From contig NZ_CP124613.1 of NCBI RefSeq assembly GCF_029958905.1, positions 434,001 through 498,000 on the forward strand: a stretch of DNA of 64,000 bases, in the 5' to 3' direction. Of the stretch, positions 1 to 8,940 are shown piece after piece. The translations under genes and the position numbers were made by a program. Below the pieces are notes generated by a model. The model worked only from the letters and a program-made list of their open reading frames with translations. It was not told where the DNA came from and did not search any database. Numbering within the stretch: position 1 is the stretch's first letter; each line of letters begins with the position of its first letter. The DNA comes from Vibrio sp. YMD68. GTDB lineage: Bacteria > Pseudomonadota > Gammaproteobacteria > Enterobacterales > Vibrionaceae.

Positions 1-1
1 G

Positions 2-166
2 TTTGCCAGCGCTACGACCCATTTAGGGTATCCCACGGGTTCAGGCAAAGGTTCACTGCTGGGTTGGTTGATGCGTATGATCGTGTTCGCAAGCAAACTC
101 AAGTTTATTGACGCAGGCTTCAACCGTTTCATGACCACCGCGTTATTGTCATCAGGAAACTGGTAA
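2..166 (+). CDS. C-terminal end of an unidentified protein (partial)
   Basis: An open frame runs in from the left edge and stops at TAA 164-166, giving 54 C-terminal residues. It has a Gly/Ser-rich stretch (YPTGSGKGSLLG) followed by a hydrophobic helix (WLMRMIVFASKL) and ends in SSGNW. The start and most of the protein lie outside the window. I do not recognise the family. The frame is called because it is open from the edge and has Vibrio-like codon use; this is weak support. Confidence 0.45.
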   Translation, partial: FASATTHLGYPTGSGKGSLLGWLMRMIVFASKLKFIDAGFNRFMTTALLSSGNW

Positions 167-727
167 TTGATGGTCGTCGGAGTCGCTTGAATCATAACGT
201 CGACGTCATGTTTTCTAGCGTAATACTGTGTGTATTTTTCAACTTTATAGGGCGCACAACCACTGCGGTGTAAGGTATCTCCAATTTCGACGATTTTGGA
301 TATTCGATATTGTGAAAGCATGGCTTTGAAATCAACAAGCGAAAGGTGGGCCTAAGGTACCAAAGCCCTCTATTGTTGACGAGAAATATTGCGCTAATTT
401 TCTCAGTCTTGTTAATTTGGCCTCCATCATTGAACAAAGTTGACTGAAGTCATGCTTTGATAAAATTTAGAGTTATTTACCCAGGCTAACCGATTGTTAC
501 ATTTTAGATCAATTATTGTGCAGAAAAGCCAGTGTAACTGGTATATAAAGGATGTATTCGATTACAAGATGTAAGCCAATTGTTAACGAAAATAACCACT
601 GTAAATGTGAACGTTTTTTGTTGTTTATTTGCACTTGCAATCGTGATTGAAAAGGCGACAATAGCGCAAAATGAGTTTGCAAAAATGAAAGGAAGCAAAT
701 CGTAGGTCACTAAACGAGGCGTGTATT
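167..727. other. 561-bp intergenic stretch with no gene recognised
   Basis: Two minus-strand open frames of 81 and 65 codons lie here, but neither has a convincing ribosome binding site or a recognisable protein, so neither is called. The last 100 bases are AT-rich and should hold the promoter of the small membrane protein that follows. No clear terminator, operator or RNA was seen. Confidence 0.4.
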
Positions 728-1099
728 ATGAAGTTAATTATTATTGCAATGATATCTATCTTAGCGGGTGTTGCATCAGCGGAACATTTTCATTCTTTTG
801 TTCTTGGTCTGACGATTTCAACGCTTGCTGTCGGCAGCTGTTACTGGTTCGCATTTCGCACAACGCGCTTTCCTGAACTTGTGTTACTGTTACTTTTCTT
901 AGGCATGTTTGCTAAGTTGATGGTGACTGTTGTCGGTATTGTATTGAGCGTATCAGCCGAATTGATCACTTCCCCTATGATATTTGCGATGTCTTATTTG
1001 TTTTTCTCTATGGTGGCGACCTATTTATGGTTCAACTATCGAATGAAAAAAACGCCGCATTGGACGACACTTATTTCTCGCTACGCCAATGCTAACTAA
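728..1099 (+). CDS. Small integral membrane protein, function unknown
   Basis: 123 residues, nearly all hydrophobic. Four membrane segments can be drawn at about residues 2-20, 24-44, 50-75 and 80-105, with a short basic C-terminal tail (YRMKKTPHW). The first segment could also be a cleaved signal (GVASA-EH). The four-helix hairpin layout loosely recalls AtpI-like membrane proteins, but no diagnostic motif supports that. It is followed by a strong terminator, so it is transcribed alone or is last in its unit. Function unknown. Confidence 0.6.
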   Translation: MKLIIIAMISILAGVASAEHFHSFVLGLTISTLAVGSCYWFAFRTTRFPELVLLLLFLGMFAKLMVTVVGIVLSVSAELITSPMIFAMSYLFFSMVATYLWFNYRMKKTPHWTTLISRYANAN

Positions 1100-1122
1100 G
1101 CGAGCATAATCAAAATTTTTTC

Positions 1123-1157
1123 AATGACCGATAGCATGCTATCGGTCATTTTGTTTT
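1123..1157 (+). terminator. Rho-independent terminator after the small membrane protein gene
   Basis: A perfect 28-base palindrome (14-base arms, beginning AATGACCGATAGCA) at 1123-1150 is followed by TTGTTTT. It ends the transcript of the upstream gene. Confidence 0.85.
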
Positions 1158-1292
1158 AATAGAAAGAAGTTTGGTGCTTTGTTCGCCACTGTGTAACTAA
1201 AATCAAATTTTCGTAAGGATTGGTAAAGCCCTCATTTATCTTCCTTGCTTTTATATATACTCCTAACAACACCTATTTCACTTGGCTAAAAT

Positions 1293-2465
1293 ATGATTAA
1301 TATGGATTTACGATTCGCTGGTGCTTTACTCTTAACCGCTCTTCTCTCACCTTTCACAATAGCGGCACCAACCATCGTGCCCGATGCACCCGTCTTAGGT
1401 GCAAACGGGTATGTGTTGATGGATTACCATACTGGCAAAGTACTGGTTGAAAAAAACGCTCATACCAAGTTAAACCCTGCGAGTTTGACTAAATTAATGA
1501 CCGCGTATGTTGCAGGGCAAGAGATAAAAGCGGGTAACATTGGTAAACACGATCAAGTGGTTATTAGTAAAAATGCCTGGGCAAAAAAGTTTCCTGATTC
1601 ATCAAAAATGTTCATCGAGGTGGGTAAAACCGTCGATATGATGGATCTATACCGTGGCTTAATTGTGCAATCTGGCAATGATGCGAGTGTCGCGATTGCT
1701 GAGCATGTGGCGGGCTCTCAAGATTCTTTTGTTGCACTTATGAATTCATGGGCACAACGTTTAGAGTTAGAGAATACAGCGTTTACTAACCCTCATGGAT
1801 TAGACAGTAATGGTCTCTATTCTACCCCTTATGATATTGCGACCTTGGGTCGTGCCATCATCCGAGATCTACCGAATATTTATCCACTGTATAGTGAGCG
1901 CTCTTTTAAGTTCAACGGTATCACGCAATATAACCGTAATGGCTTGCTGAGAGACCGAAGCATGAATGTTGATGGCATGAAAACGGGTTACACGAGTGGG
2001 GCTGGGTATAGCTTAGCCAGTTCAGCGACTAGCGGTGATATGCGTCTAATCTCTGTCGTTATGGGTTCAAAGAGTACTAAAAGTCGCGAAGCTGAAAGTA
2101 AACAATTGTTGAGTTATGGGTTCCGTTTCTTTGATACCGTTTCTCCAAATTCCGCAGGCGAAGAAATTGCTAGACCAAGAGTGTGGATGGGTTCAGAAGA
2201 CGGCGTTTCTGTCGGTGTTGATCAAGATGTGTTTATTACACTGACGAAAGGTGAGATAAGTAAGCTGACCGCAAGCATTGAATTAGACGGCGAGTTAACA
2301 GCACCCATTCGTAAGAATGATGTGCTGGGCAGTGTTTCTTACTTAGTGGATGGAGAGCAGGTAGCTCAATCTTCACTGGTCGCGTTGAATGATGTGGAAG
2401 AAGGGAGTTTCTTCAAAAAAGCACTGGACTGGTTTAAACGTTTAATTGCTAGCTTCTTTGGCTAA
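1293..2465 (+). CDS. D-alanyl-D-alanine carboxypeptidase, PBP5/PBP6 (DacA/DacC) family
   Basis: Removes the terminal D-Ala from peptidoglycan pentapeptides in the periplasm. A signal peptide at about residues 1-24 ends in IAA-AP. The three penicillin-binding motifs are present: SLTK (Ser64, Lys67), SGN (127-129) and KTG (230-232). A C-terminal beta domain (about 270-360) and an amphipathic tail (KKALDWFKRLIASFFG) that should anchor it to the inner membrane complete the PBP5 plan. The length, 390 residues, is normal. The usual dacA neighbours (rlpA, lipB) are absent, so this may be a paralogue of the housekeeping enzyme; I leave the symbol blank. Monocistronic, with its own terminator. Confidence 0.92.
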   Translation: MINMDLRFAGALLLTALLSPFTIAAPTIVPDAPVLGANGYVLMDYHTGKVLVEKNAHTKLNPASLTKLMTAYVAGQEIKAGNIGKHDQVVISKNAWAKKFPDSSKMFIEVGKTVDMMDLYRGLIVQSGNDASVAIAEHVAGSQDSFVALMNSWAQRLELENTAFTNPHGLDSNGLYSTPYDIATLGRAIIRDLPNIYPLYSERSFKFNGITQYNRNGLLRDRSMNVDGMKTGYTSGAGYSLASSATSGDMRLISVVMGSKSTKSREAESKQLLSYGFRFFDTVSPNSAGEEIARPRVWMGSEDGVSVGVDQDVFITLTKGEISKLTASIELDGELTAPIRKNDVLGSVSYLVDGEQVAQSSLVALNDVEEGSFFKKALDWFKRLIASFFG

Positions 2466-2495
2466 GCAGAAACGTAATAACATCTTTGATTCGAG

Positions 2496-2521
2496 AGGCC
2501 ATATTCATTATGGCCTTTTTT
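2496..2521 (+). terminator. Terminator after the carboxypeptidase gene
   Basis: Stem AGGCCATA / TATGGCCT with a short loop, followed by a run of T at 2516-2521. Confidence 0.8.
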
Positions 2522-2583
2522 GTGCTTGTTAGGTTTGCCCTAAGTGTCTTTAGCGCGAGTTGTCCGTGCGTATTCACGAGATA

Positions 2584-2623
2584 TATTAACTAGACGTATT
2601 AACTAGGCGTATTAACTATAGGC
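2584..2623. repeat. 13-bp tandem repeat, three copies
   Basis: TATTAACTAGACG at 2584-2596, TATTAACTAGGCG at 2597-2609, and a third, less perfect copy from 2610. It lies between the carboxypeptidase terminator and the XRE gene. Confidence 0.8.
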
Positions 2624-2750
2624 ATTTTAACAAGCATATTCCCGTGCAAGTTAACTGCAAAACATTGGTCAAAACCTGACGGCTATCTGACATTGTGTAC
2701 ATGGATTACAGCAGAATTCATCCATATTTAGAATGTAAGGAAGCTCCAAC

Positions 2751-3098
2751 GTGCAGTTCAATCAGATAGATAGAGACGCTTTATATAACGCCTGGATGTC
2801 ACAAAAAGCCAAGATGCGCTTGACGCAGATGGAAATGGCAAAAAAAATGGGAATGACACAAGCCGAGTTTTCAGCCATATTGAGAGGGAACGCTCCGATC
2901 TCTTTGGAGTTTATCCACCAGTTTTGCACCAAGCTGCATATCGAACCTTATCGAGTTGTCCCGTCTTTACAGCGTGTTAGCCAATCGGCACAGCAACTGG
3001 TGACGTTAAAAAGCACGATGTCTGTCGACGGCGAAATCCAACGTGTGTATGCACAAGGGAATCAAGTCATTGTTGAGTATGTTCATACCGTCGCTTAA
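2751..3098 (+). CDS. XRE-family helix-turn-helix regulator
   Basis: 115 residues. Residues about 20-65 form a Cro/CI-type DNA-binding domain: LTQMEMAKKMGMTQAEFS is the helix-turn-helix, followed by ILRGNAPISLEF. The C-terminal 45 residues look like a small beta-rich segment of unknown role. The start is GTG at 2751 with GTAAGGA about 7 bases upstream; no in-frame ATG fits better. The target is unknown. It is followed after 82 bases by a DUF3820 gene, possibly in one transcript. Confidence 0.75.
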   Translation: MQFNQIDRDALYNAWMSQKAKMRLTQMEMAKKMGMTQAEFSAILRGNAPISLEFIHQFCTKLHIEPYRVVPSLQRVSQSAQQLVTLKSTMSVDGEIQRVYAQGNQVIVEYVHTVA

Positions 3099-3180
3099 TG
3101 GTCACGTTAATGGGTCGATCAACCTGTTGGAAAATCAATTGGTCACGGAAGAGCGCGACAATCAGAGGCGAAAATAAGGT

Positions 3181-3396
3181 ATGTTGGAGAAAGAAAACCT
3201 AGTCAAGCTGGCAAGAACGCCAATGCCATTTGGCAAGTATTCAGGAAGAGCGTTAATCGATCTACCGGAGGAGTATTTGTTGTGGTTCGATAAGAAGGGA
3301 TTCCCTAACGGTGAGCTTGGTGATCTTCTTCAACTTTGTTTGGCATTGAAAATTGAAGGGCTCGACAGCGTGGTAAAGCCGTTAAAACGAATGTGA
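3181..3396 (+). CDS. DUF3820 family protein
   Basis: 71 residues. The core MPFGKYSGRALIDLPEEY followed by LLWFDKKGFPNGELG is the hallmark of DUF3820, a small cytoplasmic family whose members have been called putative quorum-sensing-regulated virulence factors. The biochemical role is not established. No signal or membrane segment. The length is typical for the family. Confidence 0.8.
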   Translation: MLEKENLVKLARTPMPFGKYSGRALIDLPEEYLLWFDKKGFPNGELGDLLQLCLALKIEGLDSVVKPLKRM

Positions 3397-3600
3397 ATGA
3401 TAGTCATCAACACAAAAAAAGAGAGACAATGAAGAGGAGATAAGGCTATGAATGAGGCCATGCATAGTCTGGATTTATGGTTTTAGGTGTTTTTAGAGTT
3501 TTTTAATCTATCTAAATTAATGAAAGGTTCTAAATAGAGTATCTATTGGTTTATTGACTGATTATACTTGCCCTAGTTTCATTACTCATGGTTATCTGTC

Positions 3601-4104
3601 TTGCTTAAACGTTACTATCAACTATTCATTCTTATCGCATTGTCGCTATGTTCGCATATCGTGACTGCGCAGGAGTGCATGGATTTTAGTGGCAACCAAT
3701 CCGCTGCGTACGTCAATTTGCCAGAAAATTGCGATGCAGGCGATCAGATGAATCCAGACTCTGATACTGGCAATGCTAATGCCAACGCTAAAGCTAAGAC
3801 GGATATCGACGATCCCATTTCGTTAGGGGATGACGGTTTTACCTTTAACGATCATAACGAACCATACGCAACGTCGTTTTTTCGTCGTATCATTAGCGCG
3901 GATAACTGCGCTAGTAATGGTATTGAGCCAAGCTATTACCTTTTAGTGGCGTTTTTATCCCCTGTGTTACTGGATATCGCACGCTCAGATGTTCAACTAC
4001 CAGACCCTTCATCTCATTGGACAAGCTTCACTTTGTCAAGCTCTCGTCTTTCCGGTTGGAAAGAAACCAATGCTTTGTATACCCATCAACACTCTCGCAC
4101 TTAG
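3601..4104 (+). CDS. Secreted protein of unknown function upstream of secD2
   Basis: 167 residues starting at TTG. An N-terminal signal peptide (LFILIALSLCSHIVTAQ, cleavage near residue 23) precedes a Cys/Asn/Asp-rich mature part. A low-complexity Asn/Ala/Lys stretch (NANANAKAK) lies near residue 60, and a hydrophobic segment (YYLLVAFLSPVLL) near 115, so it may be membrane-associated. No family recognised. It ends 170 bases before secD2, with no clear terminator between. No strong RBS is visible before the TTG, so the start is uncertain. Confidence 0.5.
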   Translation: MLKRYYQLFILIALSLCSHIVTAQECMDFSGNQSAAYVNLPENCDAGDQMNPDSDTGNANANAKAKTDIDDPISLGDDGFTFNDHNEPYATSFFRRIISADNCASNGIEPSYYLLVAFLSPVLLDIARSDVQLPDPSSHWTSFTLSSSRLSGWKETNALYTHQHSRT

Positions 4105-4273
4105 TGATTCATTTCTCAGGTCGTTACTGACCATTACGCATTGAAATAATATCTGAACTACGACATTTTTAGGCTGATTCTATCGCTCATCTCAGTGAGG
4201 TATGCGCCGTTAGCGTGAATGTTGTGATGCTTTTCAATGCACAGTTTTAATCTATTGAGAGATAGAGTTGCAA

Positions 4274-6067
4274 ATGAAAAAGAAAACGCCCCATAAAGTC
4301 ATCAACCGCTATGCGAGTTGGAAATACGTGGTTCTGATTGTCACCATCATCGTGATGACATTCAGCGCGCTACCCTCGTGGTATGGCGAAAACGCTGCTT
4401 TACATATCAGTTCTCGCGATCAGGCCACGCCCGATGCCACCTTTATAGCAAATCAATTGAGTCAGGTTGATATTACGCCACTGAGCATTCAACAAGACGG
4501 CACTCGAACGATTGTTGTATTGGATGACGAAGCTCAACAGAGCCTAGCAAGAGACACACTCAGTGTTGTGCTCGATGACGATATCACTATCGCTCTGGCG
4601 ATGGAGGCCGCCGCACCCGATTGGATGACCTCGATGGGCTTTGCTCCGATTAAACTTGGTCTTGACTTGCGCGGTGGTGTTCAGTTCTTACTCGAAGTGG
4701 ATATGGAGCCTGTTTACCAGGCTCATCGCCAAACCTTGATCGATGATATGACATCAGACATTCGATCAAGCCGCGGTCGACACAGCGACAATAGCGTCTT
4801 GTTGACGGTCCGTAACGCTGATGATGTTCAAACCGCACGAAAGCTCCTTCGTGAAAACTACCCTAATTGGAATGTTTCTACTGACCAACGTACGTTAACC
4901 ATTACACAATCCAGTGATGAACGTTCGACATTGCGAACCTTAACTGTCCAGCAAAACCTGCAAATTATGCGTAGCCGTTTGGAGCAACTTGGCATTACTG
5001 AAGCCTCGGTTCAGCGTCAAGGTGAAAACCGTATTCGTATCGAATTACCCGGCGTTCAAGACCCTGCATCAGCCAAAGATGTGATTGGTGCAACGGCTTC
5101 TTTAGCTTTCCATGCGGTACCGAATAGTGCCGGTTCTCAATCAATGGTCCTACTCGATAATGATGGAAATCGTGTCAATGTGAGTCGAAGAGCTGTTCTT
5201 GGCGGAGAGCACATCATTGACGCTAGAGCGGGCGTTGGCGAAATGGGATCTGCGGAAGTTAATATCTCGCTAGATACAGTTGGCGGCCGAAAAATGTCTC
5301 AATTCTCACGCGCCAATATTGGCAATCCAATGGCCACGGTTTACAGCGAATATAGCCGAAATGCGCAAGGTGAAAGTGAGCAAGCCAGTAACGTGATCAG
5401 CGTGGCAACCATTCAATCACAGCTTGGTAATCGTTTTAGAATCACCGGCGCGGGTAGCATGCAAGATGCGCAGGAGCTGGCGTTGTTGCTAAGAGCGGGG
5501 TCATTAACCGCCCCTGTTACGATTATTGAAGAGAGAACGATAGGGCCAACTTTAGGCGCTGAGAATGTGAGTAATGGTTTCGCTGCTGTCGCGTTAGGTC
5601 TTGGATTAACCCTGGCGTTCATCGCCTTGTGGTACCGAAGACTGGGCTGGGTCGCCAACGCGGCCTTGTTAGTCAATATGGTGATGTTGCTAGGTCTAAT
5701 CGCCTTGTTACCCGGAGCGGTATTAACCTTGCCAGGGATTGCCGGCTTGGTACTGACCGTAGGTATGGCGGTGGATACCAATGTTCTTATCTTTGAACGA
5801 ATAAGAGACAAAATGAAAGAAGGGCGTAACTTCGCACAATCGATTGATCGCGGCTTCGATAGCGCCTTTGCGTCTATTTTTGATGCGAATTTGACCACCA
5901 TGATTGTTGCTCTCGCGCTGTACTCAATCGGAAACGGTCCGATACAAGGGTTTGCATTGACGTTAGGGCTTGGCCTTCTTACCAGTATGTTTACCGGGAT
6001 CTTTGCATCTCGTGCTGTGATTAATTTGATTTGGGGGCGTGATAAACGCCACGATGTGAGGGTATAA
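4274..6067 (+). CDS. secD: Protein translocase subunit SecD, second copy (SecD2)
   Basis: RND-type inner membrane protein that, with SecF, uses the ion gradient to help pull preproteins out of the Sec channel. One membrane helix (about 19-36), a large periplasmic region with the family motif KLGLDLRGGVQFLLEVD (about 131-147), then five helices from about 430 to the end including AVDTNVLIFERIRDKMK. The ATG at 4274 is preferred over TTG 4268 because it sits 6 bases after the GAG of AGAGATAGAG. At 597 residues it is of usual SecD length. No yajC or tgt lies upstream, so this is the accessory copy known in vibrios rather than the yajC-linked one. The ion used cannot be read here. Confidence 0.92.
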   Translation: MKKKTPHKVINRYASWKYVVLIVTIIVMTFSALPSWYGENAALHISSRDQATPDATFIANQLSQVDITPLSIQQDGTRTIVVLDDEAQQSLARDTLSVVLDDDITIALAMEAAAPDWMTSMGFAPIKLGLDLRGGVQFLLEVDMEPVYQAHRQTLIDDMTSDIRSSRGRHSDNSVLLTVRNADDVQTARKLLRENYPNWNVSTDQRTLTITQSSDERSTLRTLTVQQNLQIMRSRLEQLGITEASVQRQGENRIRIELPGVQDPASAKDVIGATASLAFHAVPNSAGSQSMVLLDNDGNRVNVSRRAVLGGEHIIDARAGVGEMGSAEVNISLDTVGGRKMSQFSRANIGNPMATVYSEYSRNAQGESEQASNVISVATIQSQLGNRFRITGAGSMQDAQELALLLRAGSLTAPVTIIEERTIGPTLGAENVSNGFAAVALGLGLTLAFIALWYRRLGWVANAALLVNMVMLLGLIALLPGAVLTLPGIAGLVLTVGMAVDTNVLIFERIRDKMKEGRNFAQSIDRGFDSAFASIFDANLTTMIVALALYSIGNGPIQGFALTLGLGLLTSMFTGIFASRAVINLIWGRDKRHDVRV

Positions 6068-6069
6068 CC

Positions 6070-6972
6070 ATGATGAAATCAAACGTATTACTGTCTCGAG
6101 TACGCTACGCGATGTCGGGTATTTCTGTGCTCTTATTTGCCCTGTCTGTTTTGCTGATTGGATTTAAAGGATTCAATTGGGGACTTGATTTTACAGGGGG
6201 TGTGGTTGCTGAAGTCGTTCTGGATAAAGAGCTGAAAAGTGAAACATTAGGGCAGCATTTAAACCAAGAACTGAATCAAGATGTGCAAATTGCTCGTTCA
6301 AATGATGAAGGCCGCTGGATTATACGATATAGCGATGTTGAACAATTTACTCAACCTATCCAAGAAACCCTAGCGCCGATAAGTCAAAATGTTCATGTAT
6401 TGAATAGCAGTGTGGTTGGCCCGCAGGTGGGGCAAGACATGGTTGAACAAGGTGGATTGGCTATTTTGGTCTGCTTTGTTTTGATTATGCTCTACCTGAG
6501 TTATCGTTTTGAATGGCGTCTTGCGCTCGGGGCGTTAAGTGCCCTTGTCTATGACATCGTGCTGGTTTTGGGTTTGTTTGCCTTGTGTCAATTTGAATTC
6601 AATTTGACGGTGTTGGCTGCGGTACTGGCTGTGCTGGGTTACTCGCTCAATGATTCGATTATTATTGCCGATCGGGCTCGTGAGCTGCTTAAAGGCAATC
6701 CTAACGGTAAAACCGATCATCTGATTAACGATGCAATACGTGCAACGCTTTCAAGAACGTTAGTGACGTCTGGAACGACATTGATGACGGTTTCTTGTTT
6801 ATGGCTGCTCGGGGGTTCTGCATTGGAAGGCTTCTCAATTGCACTGCTGGTTGGAATCGCTAGTGGCACTTGGTCATCTATTTCCATTGGTGTGACGTTA
6901 CCGCAGTTGGTTAATTTAAGCCCATTACACTATCAACCGAAAGCCATGCTAGAGGAGGATCAACTGCCATGA
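6070..6972 (+). CDS. secF: Protein translocase subunit SecF, second copy (SecF2)
   Basis: Partner of SecD2, starting 2 bases after its stop. 300 residues with a first helix at about 15-33, the SecF motif GLDFTGGVV (about 38-46), a periplasmic domain, and five more helices from about 125. It contains YSLNDSIIIADRARE (SecF has the equivalent YSxNDTIVVxDRxRE) and TLSRTLVTSGTTLMTV. Complete. Its stop overlaps the chaA start by four bases (ATGA), so translation of the two is probably coupled. Confidence 0.92.
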   Translation: MMKSNVLLSRVRYAMSGISVLLFALSVLLIGFKGFNWGLDFTGGVVAEVVLDKELKSETLGQHLNQELNQDVQIARSNDEGRWIIRYSDVEQFTQPIQETLAPISQNVHVLNSSVVGPQVGQDMVEQGGLAILVCFVLIMLYLSYRFEWRLALGALSALVYDIVLVLGLFALCQFEFNLTVLAAVLAVLGYSLNDSIIIADRARELLKGNPNGKTDHLINDAIRATLSRTLVTSGTTLMTVSCLWLLGGSALEGFSIALLVGIASGTWSSISIGVTLPQLVNLSPLHYQPKAMLEEDQLP

Positions 6973-8060
6973 AGCGATTTTTAAAAAGTGAATTTTTACT
7001 ATTGATTGGTTTTTTAACCGTCGCTATTTTTAAACTTGGCGGCAACGATATTCTCGCAACCGATATTGCGTCTCCAGCAGGTATTGCTGCCACGGTGACG
7101 TTGTTTATTGTTGTTATGGGGGCTATTTTTGCGGTCGTCAGGCATTCAGATGCATTAGCTATTAAGTTAGGCGACCCTTATGGCACCTTGATTTTGACGT
7201 TAGCGGTGATTTCATTGGAAGTCGTTATGATCTCGTCGGTCATGATTACTGGAGAATCAAACCCAGTGCTGGCAAGAGATACGATGTTTGCCGTTGTAAT
7301 GACGGTTTTCAATGGCCTAGTGGGGATAACGTTGCTTATCGGTGGCTTAAAATACCATACTCAAAAATACAACGTGGATGGCCTTCAATCTTACTTAGTC
7401 GCGATCATCCCTCTTTCATTGCTCTGTTTGGTTTTACCAAGCTTTACCAGCTCGAATGAACTGGGTTCCATGTCAGCGTCACTCACGTGGACATTGGTGT
7501 TGGCATCGATTGGCTTATATTCGGTGTTTCTGTTCATTCAAACTCGAAGTCATACTCACTTCTTTATGGATGAAGACCACCAAGATGAGCACGAGTTTCA
7601 TGGCATCTTGGGGAGTAATCTCTACCATTCGCTATTGTTAGTGGGCTATCTGTTGGTGGTGATTTTACTAGCGAAAAGCCTTGCGATTCCGATTAACAGC
7701 ACAATTTATATGTGGGGTGCTCCACCTGCACTTGGGGGCTTGATAGTCGCTCTGCTTATCCTAGCACCAGAAGCCGTTGGCGCGGCTAAAGCAGCGTTAA
7801 ACAACCAGCTGCAAAGAGCGCTGAATTTGTTCTTTGGTTCCGTGTTGGCAACCATTGCCCTGACGGTTCCCGCCGTTCTAATGATTTCGCATGTGATCAA
7901 TGAGCCGGTCCATTTAGGTTTAGAGCCGCCAGAAATGATCTTGCTTGGGATGACATTACTGATGGCAAGTGTCAGTTTCAGTCGTGGACGAACTAACTCT
8001 TTAAACGGAGCAACACACCTTATTTTATTTGTTGCCTACGTCATTTTGATGTTCGATTAA
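6969..8060 (+). CDS. chaA: Calcium/proton (sodium/proton) antiporter ChaA
   Basis: CaCA-superfamily cation exchanger of the inner membrane, about 363 residues with 10-11 helices. The two alpha-repeat signatures are visible: GDPYGTLILTLAVISLEVV (about 67-85) and GLIVALLILAPEAVGAAKAA (about 257-276), whose acidic residues bind the cation. A His/Asp/Glu-rich loop (MDEDHQDEHEFHG) lies between the halves, as in E. coli ChaA. It is translationally coupled to secF2, which is not its usual setting; the shared transcript suggests a joint response to ion or pH stress (inference). Confidence 0.88.
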   Translation: MKRFLKSEFLLLIGFLTVAIFKLGGNDILATDIASPAGIAATVTLFIVVMGAIFAVVRHSDALAIKLGDPYGTLILTLAVISLEVVMISSVMITGESNPVLARDTMFAVVMTVFNGLVGITLLIGGLKYHTQKYNVDGLQSYLVAIIPLSLLCLVLPSFTSSNELGSMSASLTWTLVLASIGLYSVFLFIQTRSHTHFFMDEDHQDEHEFHGILGSNLYHSLLLVGYLLVVILLAKSLAIPINSTIYMWGAPPALGGLIVALLILAPEAVGAAKAALNNQLQRALNLFFGSVLATIALTVPAVLMISHVINEPVHLGLEPPEMILLGMTLLMASVSFSRGRTNSLNGATHLILFVAYVILMFD

Positions 8061-8077
8061 CCCCTCTCTAACTTCGG

Positions 8078-8107
8078 ACCCTGTGCAGGAAACTTTCTGT
8101 ACAGGGT
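8078..8107 (+). terminator. Hairpin between chaA and dedA (possible partial terminator)
   Basis: ACCCTGTGCAG pairs with CTGTACAGGGT across an 8-base loop. The T-tract that follows is poor (TAATTCTATTT), so it may trim or slow transcription rather than stop it. Confidence 0.5.
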
Positions 8108-8135
8108 TAATTCTATTTGGTAGGACTCAATTAAT

Positions 8136-8786
8136 ATGCAAGAAATGTTACTCGCAGTTTGGCATCAAGATTTTGAAGCACTGCAACAAATAAGCTCACT
8201 CAAGTGGTTTCTAATGGTGCTTGGTTTGATACTTTTTATAGAATCAAGCTTCGTTTTCCTGCCATTTCCAGGAGATAGCTTAGTACTGTTTGTCGGTGGA
8301 ATGATTGGCTTAAGTGTTTTTGGTTTTTATCCTGCTCTCGCCCTCCTGTGCCTAGCTGCTTCGTTTGGAAGCATGTGTGCTTACTTTCAAGGTCGATTTT
8401 TAGAAAAGACTAAGTTTGTGGTGTTTCTAGATCGAATATTGCCTGAGGAGTCGTTACCTAGAGCCAAATCTTTGCTCGACAGGTACGGCTTTTTATCACT
8501 GTTTATTTCAAGGTTTATTCCTTTTGTTCGTGTGTTAACACCTATGTTGATGGGGGTATCAAAGCTTAATCCATGGCGTACGTTAGTGATCAGCATTTCT
8601 AGCTCTCTGATCTGGTGCTTGGTGCTATTGCTGATTGGTAAAATGGTGATGACGAATCCACTCATGAGTGAGTATCAGGAGTTACTGTCGAAATCAGTGA
8701 TGGCAGGGAGTGTTAGTCTGATGATTATTGCGGTGATTGGAATACTTTATCGGGTGGTTAAATCACGTAAACACGTCGCTAATTAG
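8136..8786 (+). CDS. DedA-family membrane protein
   Basis: 216 residues, VTT/SNARE-associated fold. Family features: FLPFPGDSLVLFVGG with the acidic residue near residue 47, the re-entrant segment, and RYGFLSLFISRFIPFVRVLTPM split around the two conserved Arg residues (about 127 and 133). DedA proteins act as lipid flippases (undecaprenyl phosphate or phospholipid) and affect envelope and proton-motive-force homeostasis; which lipid this one moves cannot be told. It sits 75 bases after chaA, behind a hairpin, probably as the last gene of the secD2 operon. Confidence 0.85.
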   Translation: MQEMLLAVWHQDFEALQQISSLKWFLMVLGLILFIESSFVFLPFPGDSLVLFVGGMIGLSVFGFYPALALLCLAASFGSMCAYFQGRFLEKTKFVVFLDRILPEESLPRAKSLLDRYGFLSLFISRFIPFVRVLTPMLMGVSKLNPWRTLVISISSSLIWCLVLLLIGKMVMTNPLMSEYQELLSKSVMAGSVSLMIIAVIGILYRVVKSRKHVAN

Positions 8787-8940
8787 ATTCTGATTTAGAC
8801 ATACAGCATGCTAAAAGAGAGTGCAGTTTGATCGGGATAGAATAGTGGGTGAGTAAACACGTTCGAGTCGAGTTCACCCGTTTGATTTTCATTAGGCCAT
8901 TGCGTTACTCTAACTGCATCGTTTTTAGTAACCGTGCTCA

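Noticed and set aside
192..710. Two minus-strand open frames (81 and 65 codons) near the left edge
   Set aside because: No RBS and no protein-like pattern; composition looks like AT-rich intergenic DNA.
5413..5901. 162-codon minus-strand frame inside secD2
   Set aside because: Shadow of the secD2 reading frame; no RBS and no recognisable motif.
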